60,233 bases of DNA from Candidatus Synechococcus spongiarum SP3 (GTDB lineage Bacteria; Cyanobacteriota; Cyanobacteriia; PCC-6307; Cyanobiaceae): NCBI GenBank assembly GCA_001007665.1, contig JXQG01000003.1:1-60233 (forward strand), in the 5' to 3' direction. Both the position numbers and the translations under genes were made by a program. Positions within the stretch are counted from its first letter, which is position 1. Each line of letters starts with the position of its first letter. This document shows positions 26,746 through 34,821 of this stretch, one piece after another. Under the pieces are notes generated by a model that saw only the letters and a list, made by a program, of their open reading frames with translations, did no database searches and was not told the DNA's origin.

Positions 26746-28503
26746 TCAGGCGGCCTGAAGCCAGAGCACCTCGTAGGGACTGAGCGCCAGCTGCGGGCCG
26801 GTAAGGGTGCGTTGGCTGAGCCGGTCTCTCCAGCATCCATTGTGCCGGGGGTTGAGCAGGGAAACCTTCAGCTCCACAACCTCTTCACGGAAATTCTGCA
26901 CCACCCATACGGTGCCGGGATCATCCCTGTGACCCCGCTGCAGAACGACCATATCGCTGCGCTCGGGGCTCAGCACCGTCATGGGGGCCTCCGGGTGAAA
27001 CGCGGGGAGTTGGGCGCGAATGCCCAGGACATGGGCCATGAGAATGCGGATGATGGCGGCAGGGCTGTCGGTGGTCTCCAGATCCTGGCGCAACACTTGC
27101 AGATCAAATTGGGTCCGGTTCAGGTCACGGCGGCAGCCGGTCTTGCGGTAAGTGGGGTGATCATTACTGGCGGCCAGGAGGGTGGGCAGGTAGAAGGCCG
27201 GGACGCCGGGCAGGGCCATCACCAGCAACTGGCTGGCCAGGAAACGCTCCAACTGAAGGCGTCGCGGAGTCGTTGCGGGTCCCGCCATGGCGCTCCACCA
27301 GGCAATGTTCAACTCATAGGGGCTCAAGCCGCCATCCGCTTCGGTGCGGTGACTCACCAGCCCACCCCGCTCCTCGCAGCGCATCAGCAGGTTATGGAGT
27401 CGCTCAGGGCTGAGGAGTCCCTCGGCAGGACGCAGGCCAATTCCATCGTGGGAGGCGGTGAAGTTCAGCATGGTGCTGCCCTGGGGCAGCCGAGGCCAAC
27501 GGGCTAACCAGCGGTTGATCAGGTCACAGTTGTTGGAGAGCAGGGCCTCCAGCAGCAGGGGTGGCAGGGGAAAGTTGTAGGCAACATGGGCCTGGTCGCC
27601 ACTGCGCAGGTACGACAGGTTTTCCTCTTCCGGAACGTTGGTTTCCGTGAGCAGGACGCCGTTGCAGGTGTACTGCTCCAGGAAGAGGCGAAGGGCCTGT
27701 ACCAGGATCCGGGCTTTGGGGCGGTGCAGGCAGGTGGTGTAGGAGTCTTTCCAAAGAAAACCAATGGCATCCAACCGAACCCAGGTGACGCCGTGGTCCA
27801 CGTAGGTGTGCATCAACCGGGCAAAGGACTCCAGCACCTCCAGCCGGCTCCAGTCCAGGTCCACCTGATCCGGTCCAAAGGTAGTCCAGACCGGCCGCAG
27901 CCCCTGATGGGTGTCCATCAGGGTGAACAGCACCGAACTGCGGGGACGGACCACGTTGTCCCAACCCTGCAGATCTCTGGGCGCCATCACCATGAACGAT
28001 CCAGGCGCCTGGCCACGGCGAAACTGCTGCACCCAGGGATGGGAGGCGGAGACATGGTTGACCACCAAGTCTGCCATGAGTTGGCGACCGTGGGCCAACT
28101 GCTGTAGATGGCGCCAGTCCCCGAAGCGGGGCTCCAGTTGCGTGTGGTCACAGACGGCAAACCCCCGGTCACTGGAGGAGCGTAAAAACGGCAACACGTG
28201 GAGAACAGACAGCCCGACGGCGTCGTAGTCCTGGGATAAAAAGCGATTCAGCACCGCCAACGTGGGTTCGTCCGGCGCGGTGACGGTGTCGGCGTAGGTG
28301 ATGAGAACGGCGGTGGACTGGTCCCAGCGCTGACAGGTTGTCGATCCGCCAAGGGGCAACTCCTGGGACAGCAACGTGCTCAAGCGGTCAGACAGGTCCG
28401 GTTGGGCATAGATGTTTTGCAGTAAACGGCTCAGCTTCTGGCTGGTGGCTGCCGCGTCCTGCTTACCTGCAGCCTTGATCTCTGGCACCATCCCTGGCTG
28501 CAA
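26746..28503 (-). CDS. GH13 subfamily 18 sugar phosphorylase (sucrose/glucosylglycerate phosphorylase type)
   Basis: The 585-residue protein is a GH13 (beta/alpha)8 enzyme. The catalytic nucleophile is Asp245 in WVRLDAIGF, the acid/base Glu287 in LLTETNVP, and the transition-state stabiliser Asp353 in TASHDGIGL. Subfamily 18 phosphorylases cleave sucrose, sucrose-6-phosphate or glucosylglycerate to glucose-1-phosphate. Position between gpgS and the glucosylglycerate-phosphate phosphatase favours glucosylglycerate phosphorylase, the recycling step when salt stress falls. Sucrose remains an alternative. It is divergent from gpgS across 63 bases. Confidence 0.88.
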   Translation of the reverse strand: MQPGMVPEIKAAGKQDAAATSQKLSRLLQNIYAQPDLSDRLSTLLSQELPLGGSTTCQRWDQSTAVLITYADTVTAPDEPTLAVLNRFLSQDYDAVGLSVLHVLPFLRSSSDRGFAVCDHTQLEPRFGDWRHLQQLAHGRQLMADLVVNHVSASHPWVQQFRRGQAPGSFMVMAPRDLQGWDNVVRPRSSVLFTLMDTHQGLRPVWTTFGPDQVDLDWSRLEVLESFARLMHTYVDHGVTWVRLDAIGFLWKDSYTTCLHRPKARILVQALRLFLEQYTCNGVLLTETNVPEEENLSYLRSGDQAHVAYNFPLPPLLLEALLSNNCDLINRWLARWPRLPQGSTMLNFTASHDGIGLRPAEGLLSPERLHNLLMRCEERGGLVSHRTEADGGLSPYELNIAWWSAMAGPATTPRRLQLERFLASQLLVMALPGVPAFYLPTLLAASNDHPTYRKTGCRRDLNRTQFDLQVLRQDLETTDSPAAIIRILMAHVLGIRAQLPAFHPEAPMTVLSPERSDMVVLQRGHRDDPGTVWVVQNFREEVVELKVSLLNPRHNGCWRDRLSQRTLTGPQLALSPYEVLWLQAA

Positions 28504-28566
28504 GTGTTGATGACGGTAGATTGCTGATCACGCTGCCAAGGCACTGGCCCATTCACAAGGGTTTCG

Positions 28567-29781
28567 ATGGATTTTCTTCAGGACGCCATTAGCACTGTTC
28601 ACAATCACCGCAACATTGACGCCCATCAGGAGCAGCGCTTCAACGAGCAGTTGGCCCAGCGTCGGGCCTGTGTTCTGATTCCTTGCCTCTTTGACGAGTT
28701 GCGTCGTCCTGCCCTGGCATTGACCCGGGACGTGCTGGCCCGCTTTTCCAACCTGAGCCACCTGGTGATTGCCCTGGCCGCAGAGCACCAGGATGAGGTG
28801 GATCAAACGAAGTCCTTTTTCCAGGAGATGTCCTGCCCGGTCCAGGTGCTGTGGACCAATGGTCCTGCGCTGCGGGACTGTATGGCCCATACCCATGATG
28901 CGGGCCTGGATGTGTTGGGGCCGGCGGGTAAGGGCTGGGCCGTGTGGGTGGGCCTGGCGGCCGCCACCCTGGAAGCTGAACTCATTGCCCTCTTTGATGC
29001 GGACATTCGCACGTTTAACCCCTCCTATCCCGTGCGAATGCTGAGCCCTCTGCTGGAGCGCCAGTTCGGCGTGGCGTATGTGAAAGCCTTCTACAGCCGG
29101 CTCTCCCTGGAGGAGAACCGCATGCATGGGCGCGCCACCCGGCTGTTTGTGATGCCCATCCTGGATGCCCTGCAGCAGTTGGTTGGCCCCAAAACCTTGC
29201 TGAGCTACCTGCACGCCTTCCGCTACCCCCTCTCCGGAGAGTTTTCCTTTACCGCGGATCTTGCCCTGAACCTGCGTGTTCCCTGTGACTGGGGGCTGGA
29301 GATGGGTCTCTTGGCGGAAGTGTACCGCAATCTCACCATCAGCCACATCGCTCAGGTGGATCTGGGCGTATTTGACCACAAGCACAAAGGCATTGGTACA
29401 GCGCGGATGGAGGGGCTGCAACGCATGTGTTCAGAAATCCTTGCCTGCTTGATGCGGGCGTTGATGGAACATGAGTCCATCGCCTTGAGCCGGGAAGAGG
29501 CTGCCACCCTGGAAGTTCTCTACCAGCGAATTGCCAAGGACCGGGTGCGACAGCACCATCTGGATGCCGCCATCAATGGTCTGCCCTATGATCGCCATGC
29601 CGAGGAATCCATTGTCAACTGCTTTGCAAAGCTGGTTCGGCCCTGTTGGAATGATTTCATGAGTGCCCCAACGGGATTCCGCCTGCCCAGTTGGACCCGG
29701 GCCCTGGCGTTCAACCCCAATCTGCGCCAAGACGTTGTTGCCGCCGCAACCAAAAACACTGCCGCTATCCAGGTGATCTAA
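28567..29781 (+). CDS. gpgS: glucosyl-3-phosphoglycerate synthase (GT81)
   Basis: GpgS joins glucose from a nucleotide donor to 3-phosphoglycerate, the first step of glucosylglycerate synthesis, a compatible solute used by picocyanobacteria under salt and nitrogen stress. The 404-residue GT-A protein has VLIPCLFDELRRPAL at the donor side, the metal-binding DxD (Asp144-Ala-Asp146 in ALFDADIRTF), YPLSGEFSF near 220 and the GLEMGLLAEVYR helix. AAGGG lies eight bases before the ATG. The gene is divergent from the phosphorylase/phosphatase pair, so one short intergenic region can control all three. Confidence 0.92.
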   Translation: MDFLQDAISTVHNHRNIDAHQEQRFNEQLAQRRACVLIPCLFDELRRPALALTRDVLARFSNLSHLVIALAAEHQDEVDQTKSFFQEMSCPVQVLWTNGPALRDCMAHTHDAGLDVLGPAGKGWAVWVGLAAATLEAELIALFDADIRTFNPSYPVRMLSPLLERQFGVAYVKAFYSRLSLEENRMHGRATRLFVMPILDALQQLVGPKTLLSYLHAFRYPLSGEFSFTADLALNLRVPCDWGLEMGLLAEVYRNLTISHIAQVDLGVFDHKHKGIGTARMEGLQRMCSEILACLMRALMEHESIALSREEAATLEVLYQRIAKDRVRQHHLDAAINGLPYDRHAEESIVNCFAKLVRPCWNDFMSAPTGFRLPSWTRALAFNPNLRQDVVAAATKNTAAIQVI

Positions 29782-30174
29782 GCGCCCCTTTCTGTCCCAC
29801 AGGTTCTGTAACACCAGATACAAAATCTAATCGGTAAGTGTGGATGAATCGAAAAATTCCTGCCGAGCTTGTGTGGAGTGGTATTATCGCAACCGGTCTG
29901 ATGCTCTCGTGGTCCTCCGATCCGACGAAGAGGACTTCTCTATGGAGAAAGTTGCCTTCCCATTTGCCACGGTCAGTTTTGAGGCTCCAGTCGCAACGAA
30001 AGTTTTTGTTTGGGGATATTGCAATGGCAGTGTGGAGGTGATTGACAGCTTTATTGTTGGTCAGTCTCATCATTAATGACATAAGTACACCGAGACATCT
30101 CGAAAAAAGCAAGGCAAGGGATCAAAAAGAGAAAGTTGGCATAAGGATGGGGAAGTAAAAATGAGCGTGTAAAT
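29782..30174. other. gene-free stretch after gpgS
   Basis: No frame shows a recognisable protein. Short open frames on both strands (29840-30076 plus, 29765-30112 minus) are featureless. It leads into a structured segment and transposase scraps. Confidence 0.5.
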
Positions 30175-30192
30175 CCCATGGCTCGCCATGGG
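30175..30192. other. perfect 7-bp hairpin
   Basis: CCCATGG (30175-30181) and CCATGGG (30186-30192) form a perfect stem around a CTCG loop. No T-run follows, so it is not a standard terminator on the plus strand. Confidence 0.8.
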
Positions 30193-30207
30193 ACTTCCCA
30201 GGTTCTC

Positions 30208-30255
30208 CTGAGGCGCCTGCAGTCCTCTTGACGGTATGCCTCAGCATAAGAGGAC
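30208..30255 (+). other. interlocked inverted repeats, possible pseudoknot or switching RNA
   Basis: CTGAGGC (30208-30214) is complementary to GCCTCAG (30238-30244), and GTCCTCTT (30222-30229) to AAGAGGAC (30248-30255). The order a-b-a'-b' is that of an H-type pseudoknot with linkers of 7, 8 and 3 bases, or of two mutually exclusive helices. Stem lengths of 7 and 8 perfect pairs (plus closing G-U pairs) within 48 bases are unlikely by chance. Transcription is not shown. It could also be an IS end. Confidence 0.45.
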
Positions 30256-30329
30256 CCTATGGGATCAGCAAGAGCCGAGGTAGATAATGTCTAAAAGATT
30301 CTCCCAGGACCTGAACAACACCATCAGCG

Positions 30330-30600
30330 CACGTTGGATGTACGAACCCAGGCGGGTGCTGCGTGAATCCGAGGAAGTTGAACACCAGATTCCGCAACCA
30401 CCATCAGGCTGGCAGCCTGGCGAAACCAATACAACCTGTCCACTTGCCTTCCATGCCCATCTCCCTGTGTCCAAAGCCATGTTCCAGCTTGGAACGGGTT
30501 TTGGAGCGTTCCCGATTTCCTTGCTTGGCAGCCCCGGAGTGGGAAGCATTGAACTGTCGTGGACATTGGCAGGGGTCACCCCATGGCGGCGGATCAGAGT
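30330..30600 (-). mobile_element. IS5-family transposase remnant (C-terminal part)
   Basis: On the minus strand, IRRHGVTPANVHDSSMLP (from 30597) is followed in another frame by AKQGNRERSKTRSKLEHGFG and a reading like MGMEGKWTGCIGFAR, a stop, then WWLRNLVFNFLGFTQ. These are the VTPANVHDS and RxRxxVEHVFG...GLKNLVYN blocks of IS5-type DDE transposases. Internal deletion, a frameshift and a stop show it is dead. No terminal inverted repeats could be assigned. Confidence 0.75.
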
Positions 30601-30618
30601 CCATGGACCGCATCCATA

Positions 30619-30747
30619 TTGATGCTGCTGGAGCGCCTCTGGCAGCGCGGTCTACACTGGGTTACCGGCATTCTCCACAACATGAAAAACCACTTTATGC
30701 CCATGCTGGCCACAGTGCTGTTGCGCAAACGGTTCATCATTGCACAG
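30619..30747 (+). mobile_element. IS982-family transposase remnant (C-terminal part)
   Basis: The plus strand reads LLERLWQRGLHWVTGI followed by HNMKNHFMPMLATVLLRKRF, closely matching the GLxLVTGIRxNMKNxLMPLxDKLLLRKRxIIE region of IS982 transposases. The rest of the gene is missing on both sides; the similarity stops at IIAQ. It abuts the IS5 remnant on the opposite strand. Confidence 0.75.
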
Positions 30748-30990
30748 CCCAACCACCTCCTGATCCTATTCAGTATTCGGACGTTGGGGAAGTGTTTTGT
30801 CCAGCAGGAATCGGCGTTTCTGGTTCAGTAGAGAGTGGCGCCCTCCAGATGCGGGCAGTCTCATGTAAACGCTGATCGATGTTGTTGGGAAGGATTCGAC
30901 TCAGGAAAGGTCCGGAACCCGTTGGAGAGAATGGCGATCCAAGGTTTTGGAATAAGCCCAAGCACTGATCTTTCCTCCTGGGGTCAGGAT

Positions 30991-31070
30991 TCATAACCAG
31001 AAGATGACAGCAGCCTCCAGGAGGACAGCAGAGTGAAAAATATGTGCATAGGTCGTAGCGTGTGATGTCT
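30991..31070 (-). mobile_element. second IS5-like transposase C-terminus
   Basis: The minus strand reads ITRYDLCTYF, then after a one-base slip at a T5 run SAVLLEAAVIFWL and a stop. This is the RYDK..FLSAVxLAAxxFWL tail of IS5-type (IS427-like) transposases. A close relative of the same tail lies at 42174-42251. Confidence 0.65.
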
Positions 31071-31105
31071 CAGCATTCACTGCTCCTGAAGGAGGCTTTT
31101 GATCC

Positions 31106-31768
31106 ATGGATCCCGGCGCTTTACTGATCGCACTGCCCCGCCTGATTGGCGATGCAGTGGCTGCATCTCCCCTGCTGGGTTATGGGGCCATTTTTACGGC
31201 CATGGTGCTGGAAAACGTTTGTCCACCCATCCCGTCGGAGCTGATCATGCCCCTGGGTGGGTTCTATGTGCAGCAGGGGGCGCTGCAGTTGGTCCCTGTG
31301 GTGCTGGCGGGCTTACTGGGCACTGTGGTGGGTGCGCTGCCCTGGTATGGCCTTGGCCGACTGGTGAATGAGCAACGGCTTGAGGTCTGGCTGCAACGCC
31401 ATGGACGCTGGCTGGGCATTTCCGTGGCGGAACTGCGGCGCACCCGCACCTGGTTTGCACGGTATGGTAGCGCCGTGGTGTTCTGGGGGCGCCTGGTGCC
31501 GGGAATTCGCACCTTGATCTCCGTGCCTGCCGGCGTTGAATTGATGCCCCTGCCCCCGTTTTTGCTGTGGACCACCATGGGCAGCTTCCTGTGGACTCTT
31601 TTGCTGACCGTGGCTGGTATGGCGCTTGGAACAGGGTATCAGCAGGTGGAGACATGGCTGGATCCTGTCTCCGCAGCGGCCAAGGTGGTCCTGATCCTGG
31701 TTCTGCTGGGTCTTGCTGTCCTTGTGGGGCTGCGGATGCTGCGTCGCGCCCGCAGTCCCCACCTCTGA
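31106..31768 (+). CDS. DedA-family inner membrane protein
   Basis: The 220-residue polytopic membrane protein has DedA/SNARE-associated features: AMVLENVCPPIPSELIMPLGG (conserved Glu-Asn-x-x-Pro-Pro-Ile-Pro-Ser-Glu) near residues 32-52, and FWGRLVPGIRTLISVPAG, the Arg-containing re-entrant motif. Four to five hydrophobic segments are visible. DedA proteins act as lipid transporters/scramblases (e.g. undecaprenyl phosphate recycling) and in membrane-potential homeostasis; which role applies is unknown. CTCCTGAAGGAG just upstream could form a small hairpin. Confidence 0.9.
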   Translation: MDPGALLIALPRLIGDAVAASPLLGYGAIFTAMVLENVCPPIPSELIMPLGGFYVQQGALQLVPVVLAGLLGTVVGALPWYGLGRLVNEQRLEVWLQRHGRWLGISVAELRRTRTWFARYGSAVVFWGRLVPGIRTLISVPAGVELMPLPPFLLWTTMGSFLWTLLLTVAGMALGTGYQQVETWLDPVSAAAKVVLILVLLGLAVLVGLRMLRRARSPHL

Positions 31769-31792
31769 GGGACGGAGACGAAGAGGCAGCCC

Positions 31793-32176
31793 TTAAAAGG
31801 GCGCCGCTTCGCTTGTGCCGGCAGGGTCAGGCTCTGCTGCGTCCATGGGCGCAGCGTTATCCCGGCGCGAACCCAGGAGCTCCAGCCGATCCACGCGGAT
31901 CACAGGCTTGGAGCGGTCTTCACCGCTGTTGCGGTCCTTCCAGTGATCCAGCTTGAGGGAGCCGATGATCCCTAGAAGGGATCCCTTTTTCACGTAGTCT
32001 GCAGCGATCTGGGCTTGGCGGCCCCAAATCTCAAGGGTAAACCAGTCGGGTTCTTCGTCCCGGCTGCGGCGATTGACCGCGAGGGTGAGGTTGGCCACCA
32101 TTGTTCCGGATTCAAAGTAGCGAACTTCAGGGTCGCGACCGGCCCGGCCGACGAGGGTGATGGAGTTGACGCTCAT
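31793..32176 (-). CDS. ssb: single-stranded DNA-binding protein
   Basis: The 127-residue protein is an OB-fold SSB: MSVNSITLVGRAGRDPEVRYF at the N-terminus, LAVNRRSRDEEPDWFTLEIWG and YVKKGSLLGIIGSLKLD. SSB coats single-stranded DNA in replication and repair. The C-terminal tail is short and ends EAAPF, so the usual acidic DDIPF tip that recruits partners is only partly kept. ATG 32176 is preferred to a longer frame to 32275, which adds 33 unlike residues. It is divergent from mreB. Confidence 0.92.
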   Translation of the reverse strand: MSVNSITLVGRAGRDPEVRYFESGTMVANLTLAVNRRSRDEEPDWFTLEIWGRQAQIAADYVKKGSLLGIIGSLKLDHWKDRNSGEDRSKPVIRVDRLELLGSRRDNAAPMDAAEPDPAGTSEAAPF

Positions 32177-32374
32177 GGTGTGGCAATTCCTGGTGAGTGA
32201 GTTTGAAGGATGGAGCAGCCACTGGCTGGACTGCTGCTTAAGGGTTCCCCCCCCATCCGCATCTGTCGCAGGCATCCAGGTGGCCTTATGATAGGAAGGT
32301 CACAGTTCCTTGCGTCAACATCATAATTCGGTTCTTGTGACATCTTCCGATTTTCACACACCACTCTTTCCCTC

Positions 32375-33421
32375 ATGATTCGTCCCTTCAACCGCACTCG
32401 CAACGTCGGGATTGACTTGGGCACTGCGAATACACTGATCTACATTGCCGGGAAGGGTACGGTGCTCTCGGAGCCCTCTATTGTAGCCATTGACGTCAAC
32501 ACGGGCAAGCTGGTGGAGGCAGGTCAGGAGGCCCACCGCATGTTGGGACGCACCCCTGGAAACATTCGCACCATTCGCCCGCTCCGGGATGGCGTGATCG
32601 CTGACTTTGACGCCACCGAGTTGATGATCAAAAGCTTTATCGAGAAAGGTAACGAGGGGAAACGGTTGATGGCGCCACGTCTTGTGGTGGGCATTCCCAG
32701 CGGCGTGACGGGGGTTGAGCGCCGTGCGTTGCGGGATGCAGCCCTTGTGGGTGCGCACGAAGTGTATCTTATCGATGAACCCATGGCTGCCGCCATCGGC
32801 GCCGGACTGCCTGTGGTCGAGCCTGTGGGCACAATGATTGTGGACATTGGCGGCGGCACCACTGAAGTGGCTGTCATCAGCCTGCGGGGCATTGTGATCT
32901 GTGAGTCCTTGCGAGTGGCGGGAGACGAGTTTGACGATGCCATTCGCCGATACATGAAGAAGGCCCATAGCCTCCTGATCGGTGAGCGCACAGCGGAGGA
33001 GGCCAAAATCCGCCTGGCCTATGCGTTCCCCAGCGACGAGCACGATTCCGCCAGCCTGGAGGTCCGTGGCCTTCACCTGACTTCAGGCCTGCCGCGCAGT
33101 GTCGCCATTTCCGGCGGTGAAGTTCGGGAAGCTCTGGGGGAGTCTTTGAGCATGATTGTGGACCTGATCAAAAGGACGCTGGAGCGCACGCCGCCGGAAT
33201 TGGCGTCCGATATTGCCGAGCGGGGCATCATGCTGGCAGGAGGCGGCGCCAGACTGGGGGGCCTCAGTGATCTGGTTGCCCATGAGACGGGTATTCCCAC
33301 ACACCTGGCTGAGAACCCTCTTGAATGCGTGGTTCTGGGCTGTGCCCGTGTCCTTGAAGACTATGCCCGGTTGGGCAGAGTTCTGGAGACCCAGGAGCAA
33401 CTGAGGATTTCTCTCGGTTGA
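32375..33421 (+). CDS. mreB: MreB rod-shape actin homologue
   Basis: MreB forms membrane-bound filaments that guide lateral wall synthesis. The 348-residue actin-fold protein has the phosphate-1 loop GIDLGTANTLIYIAGKG, RPLRDGVIADF, VVGIPSGVTGVERRA, phosphate-2 MIVDIGGGTTEVAVISL, and the adenosine motif GIMLAGGGARLGGL. Length and all motifs are normal. It heads the mreBCD operon; mreC starts 21 bases after it. Marine picocyanobacteria are nearly round yet often keep mreB, so its activity here may be in septal or general wall synthesis. Confidence 0.96.
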   Translation: MIRPFNRTRNVGIDLGTANTLIYIAGKGTVLSEPSIVAIDVNTGKLVEAGQEAHRMLGRTPGNIRTIRPLRDGVIADFDATELMIKSFIEKGNEGKRLMAPRLVVGIPSGVTGVERRALRDAALVGAHEVYLIDEPMAAAIGAGLPVVEPVGTMIVDIGGGTTEVAVISLRGIVICESLRVAGDEFDDAIRRYMKKAHSLLIGERTAEEAKIRLAYAFPSDEHDSASLEVRGLHLTSGLPRSVAISGGEVREALGESLSMIVDLIKRTLERTPPELASDIAERGIMLAGGGARLGGLSDLVAHETGIPTHLAENPLECVVLGCARVLEDYARLGRVLETQEQLRISLG

Positions 33422-33442
33422 GTCTGTTCTGAGCCGAGGCCC

Positions 33443-34228
33443 ATGGTTCGCTTGCGCAAAGAGTTTCCGCAGAGCACAAGGCGGGCCAAGCAGCAACGGA
33501 TCCGGCTGTTGTGGCTGGGTTCCACGATCCTGGCCCTGGCCCTGGCCAGCTTCATGCGCCAAGCCATTGGCGAGGCTTTGCTGGAGGCCTATGCCGTCCT
33601 CAGTCGTCCCTTCTGGCCCGGGCCAAGTCAATTCGAGTGGGTGCGGCAGGCGGAAGAGGTTGCCAATATGGAGCGGCTCATCCTGCTGGAAAAGGAAAAC
33701 CAGCGCCTCAAGGAGTTGATCGGGTTGCCGCCTGTCCCACGGGGCAACAGCTTGAAGGCGCCGGTGATTGCCCGCAGTCCGGCCGTGTGGTGGCGGCAGC
33801 TCACCCTGGGCCGAGGTCGCCGCCACGGCATTCGTGTCGGCTATGCGGTAGTGGCGCCAGGGGGTTTGATTGGTCGGATCACTGCCGTGACCATCAATAC
33901 GGCCCAGGTCACCCTCATTACAGATCCCACCAGCCGCATTGGCGTCCTGGTCACCCGCACCAATCACTATGGCCTGCTCAGCGGTCTTGGTTCCGGCCGT
34001 CCCGTGCTGCGCTTCCTCACCGAAAACCCCCGCACCATTCCGGGAGACGTGGTGGTGACCTCGTCGGCCAGCACCCTGGTGCCCGGTGGAATTCCCGTCG
34101 GGGTGGTGCAAAATGTTGATCGCAATCGGGCTCCCGCCCCTGAAGCCGTGGTCCAGCCCAGTGCCCCCATTGACGCCATTGCGTGGGCTGAGGTGTTGCT
34201 TCAAGCCCCTCCTGAGCTGGCCCAATGA
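33443..34228 (+). CDS. mreC: MreC cell-shape protein
   Basis: MreC is a bitopic membrane protein that links MreB and MreD to periplasmic wall enzymes. The 261-residue protein has a basic N-terminus, one TM helix (~22-40, LLWLGSTILALALASF), a coiled coil (~64-92, ANMERLILLEKENQRLKEL) and two beta-barrel domains with VGYAVVAPGGLIGRI and TLITDPTSRIGVLV. It is near the short end of the family and lacks a long C-terminal tail. The TGA overlaps the mreD start as ATGA. Confidence 0.93.
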   Translation: MVRLRKEFPQSTRRAKQQRIRLLWLGSTILALALASFMRQAIGEALLEAYAVLSRPFWPGPSQFEWVRQAEEVANMERLILLEKENQRLKELIGLPPVPRGNSLKAPVIARSPAVWWRQLTLGRGRRHGIRVGYAVVAPGGLIGRITAVTINTAQVTLITDPTSRIGVLVTRTNHYGLLSGLGSGRPVLRFLTENPRTIPGDVVVTSSASTLVPGGIPVGVVQNVDRNRAPAPEAVVQPSAPIDAIAWAEVLLQAPPELAQ

Positions 34229-34821
34229 AGCTCGCCGCCGCTTGGTCCCGATCCGTGCTCGTCGGTGCTGGCGCAACGGGTCTTGTGGCGCTGTTTCTAT
34301 CCCTGTCTTCTCCTGGCTGGCTCGGGCTTGGTGGGGTTGGTCCCAACTGGCTGGTCCTGTGGCTGTTGCCCTGGGCACTGTCCCAAGGGTCCACTGCCGG
34401 ACTCGTTGGCGCTTGCATTCTGGGCTTTGCCCTGGAGACCGTGACCATTGGCGCCGCAACACCCCTCTATGGGCTGGCCCTGCTGGCCTGGTCCTGGGGA
34501 CGCCGAACCAGGTATCGCCAGATCAGCTTCCCCAGCCCTGCCACCCTGGCCATCCAGGCCAGCCTCGGTTCTCTCCTCGTTGACGTCACGTTGATGCTGC
34601 AGTTGCGCCTCCTAGCTGATCCCCGTTCCAGCCATGTCCAGCCCGGCTCAGGGATCCTCTCCAGTGACGTGGCGGCTGTGGGCTGGTTTGGCCGGGAGAT
34701 TACCGACGCGGGCCTGTACGGAACCATTGCCGCCGCCCTGGTGACAGGATTCCTGGCGCCACTTGTGAGCATGCCGTTGCTGCGATTGTGGTGCCACATG
34801 GATCGGAGTCGCCATGGTTAA
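34225..34821 (+). CDS. mreD: MreD-like rod-shape membrane protein
   Basis: The 198-residue protein has about five hydrophobic segments (~12-30, 37-60, 62-90, 105-125, 150-175) and no soluble domain, as expected for MreD. Sequence conservation in this family is weak, so the call rests on hydropathy plus position directly after mreC with a four-base overlap. Its 3' end overlaps the next gene by 8 bases, so the operon continues. Confidence 0.88.
   Translation: MKLAAAWSRSVLVGAGATGLVALFLSLSSPGWLGLGGVGPNWLVLWLLPWALSQGSTAGLVGACILGFALETVTIGAATPLYGLALLAWSWGRRTRYRQISFPSPATLAIQASLGSLLVDVTLMLQLRLLADPRSSHVQPGSGILSSDVAAVGWFGREITDAGLYGTIAAALVTGFLAPLVSMPLLRLWCHMDRSRHG

Noticed and set aside
31075-31100. Terminator-like CTCCTGAAGGAG hairpin before the DedA gene
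   Set aside because: The stem is short with a tiny loop and only four T follow; not strong enough to list as a terminator.
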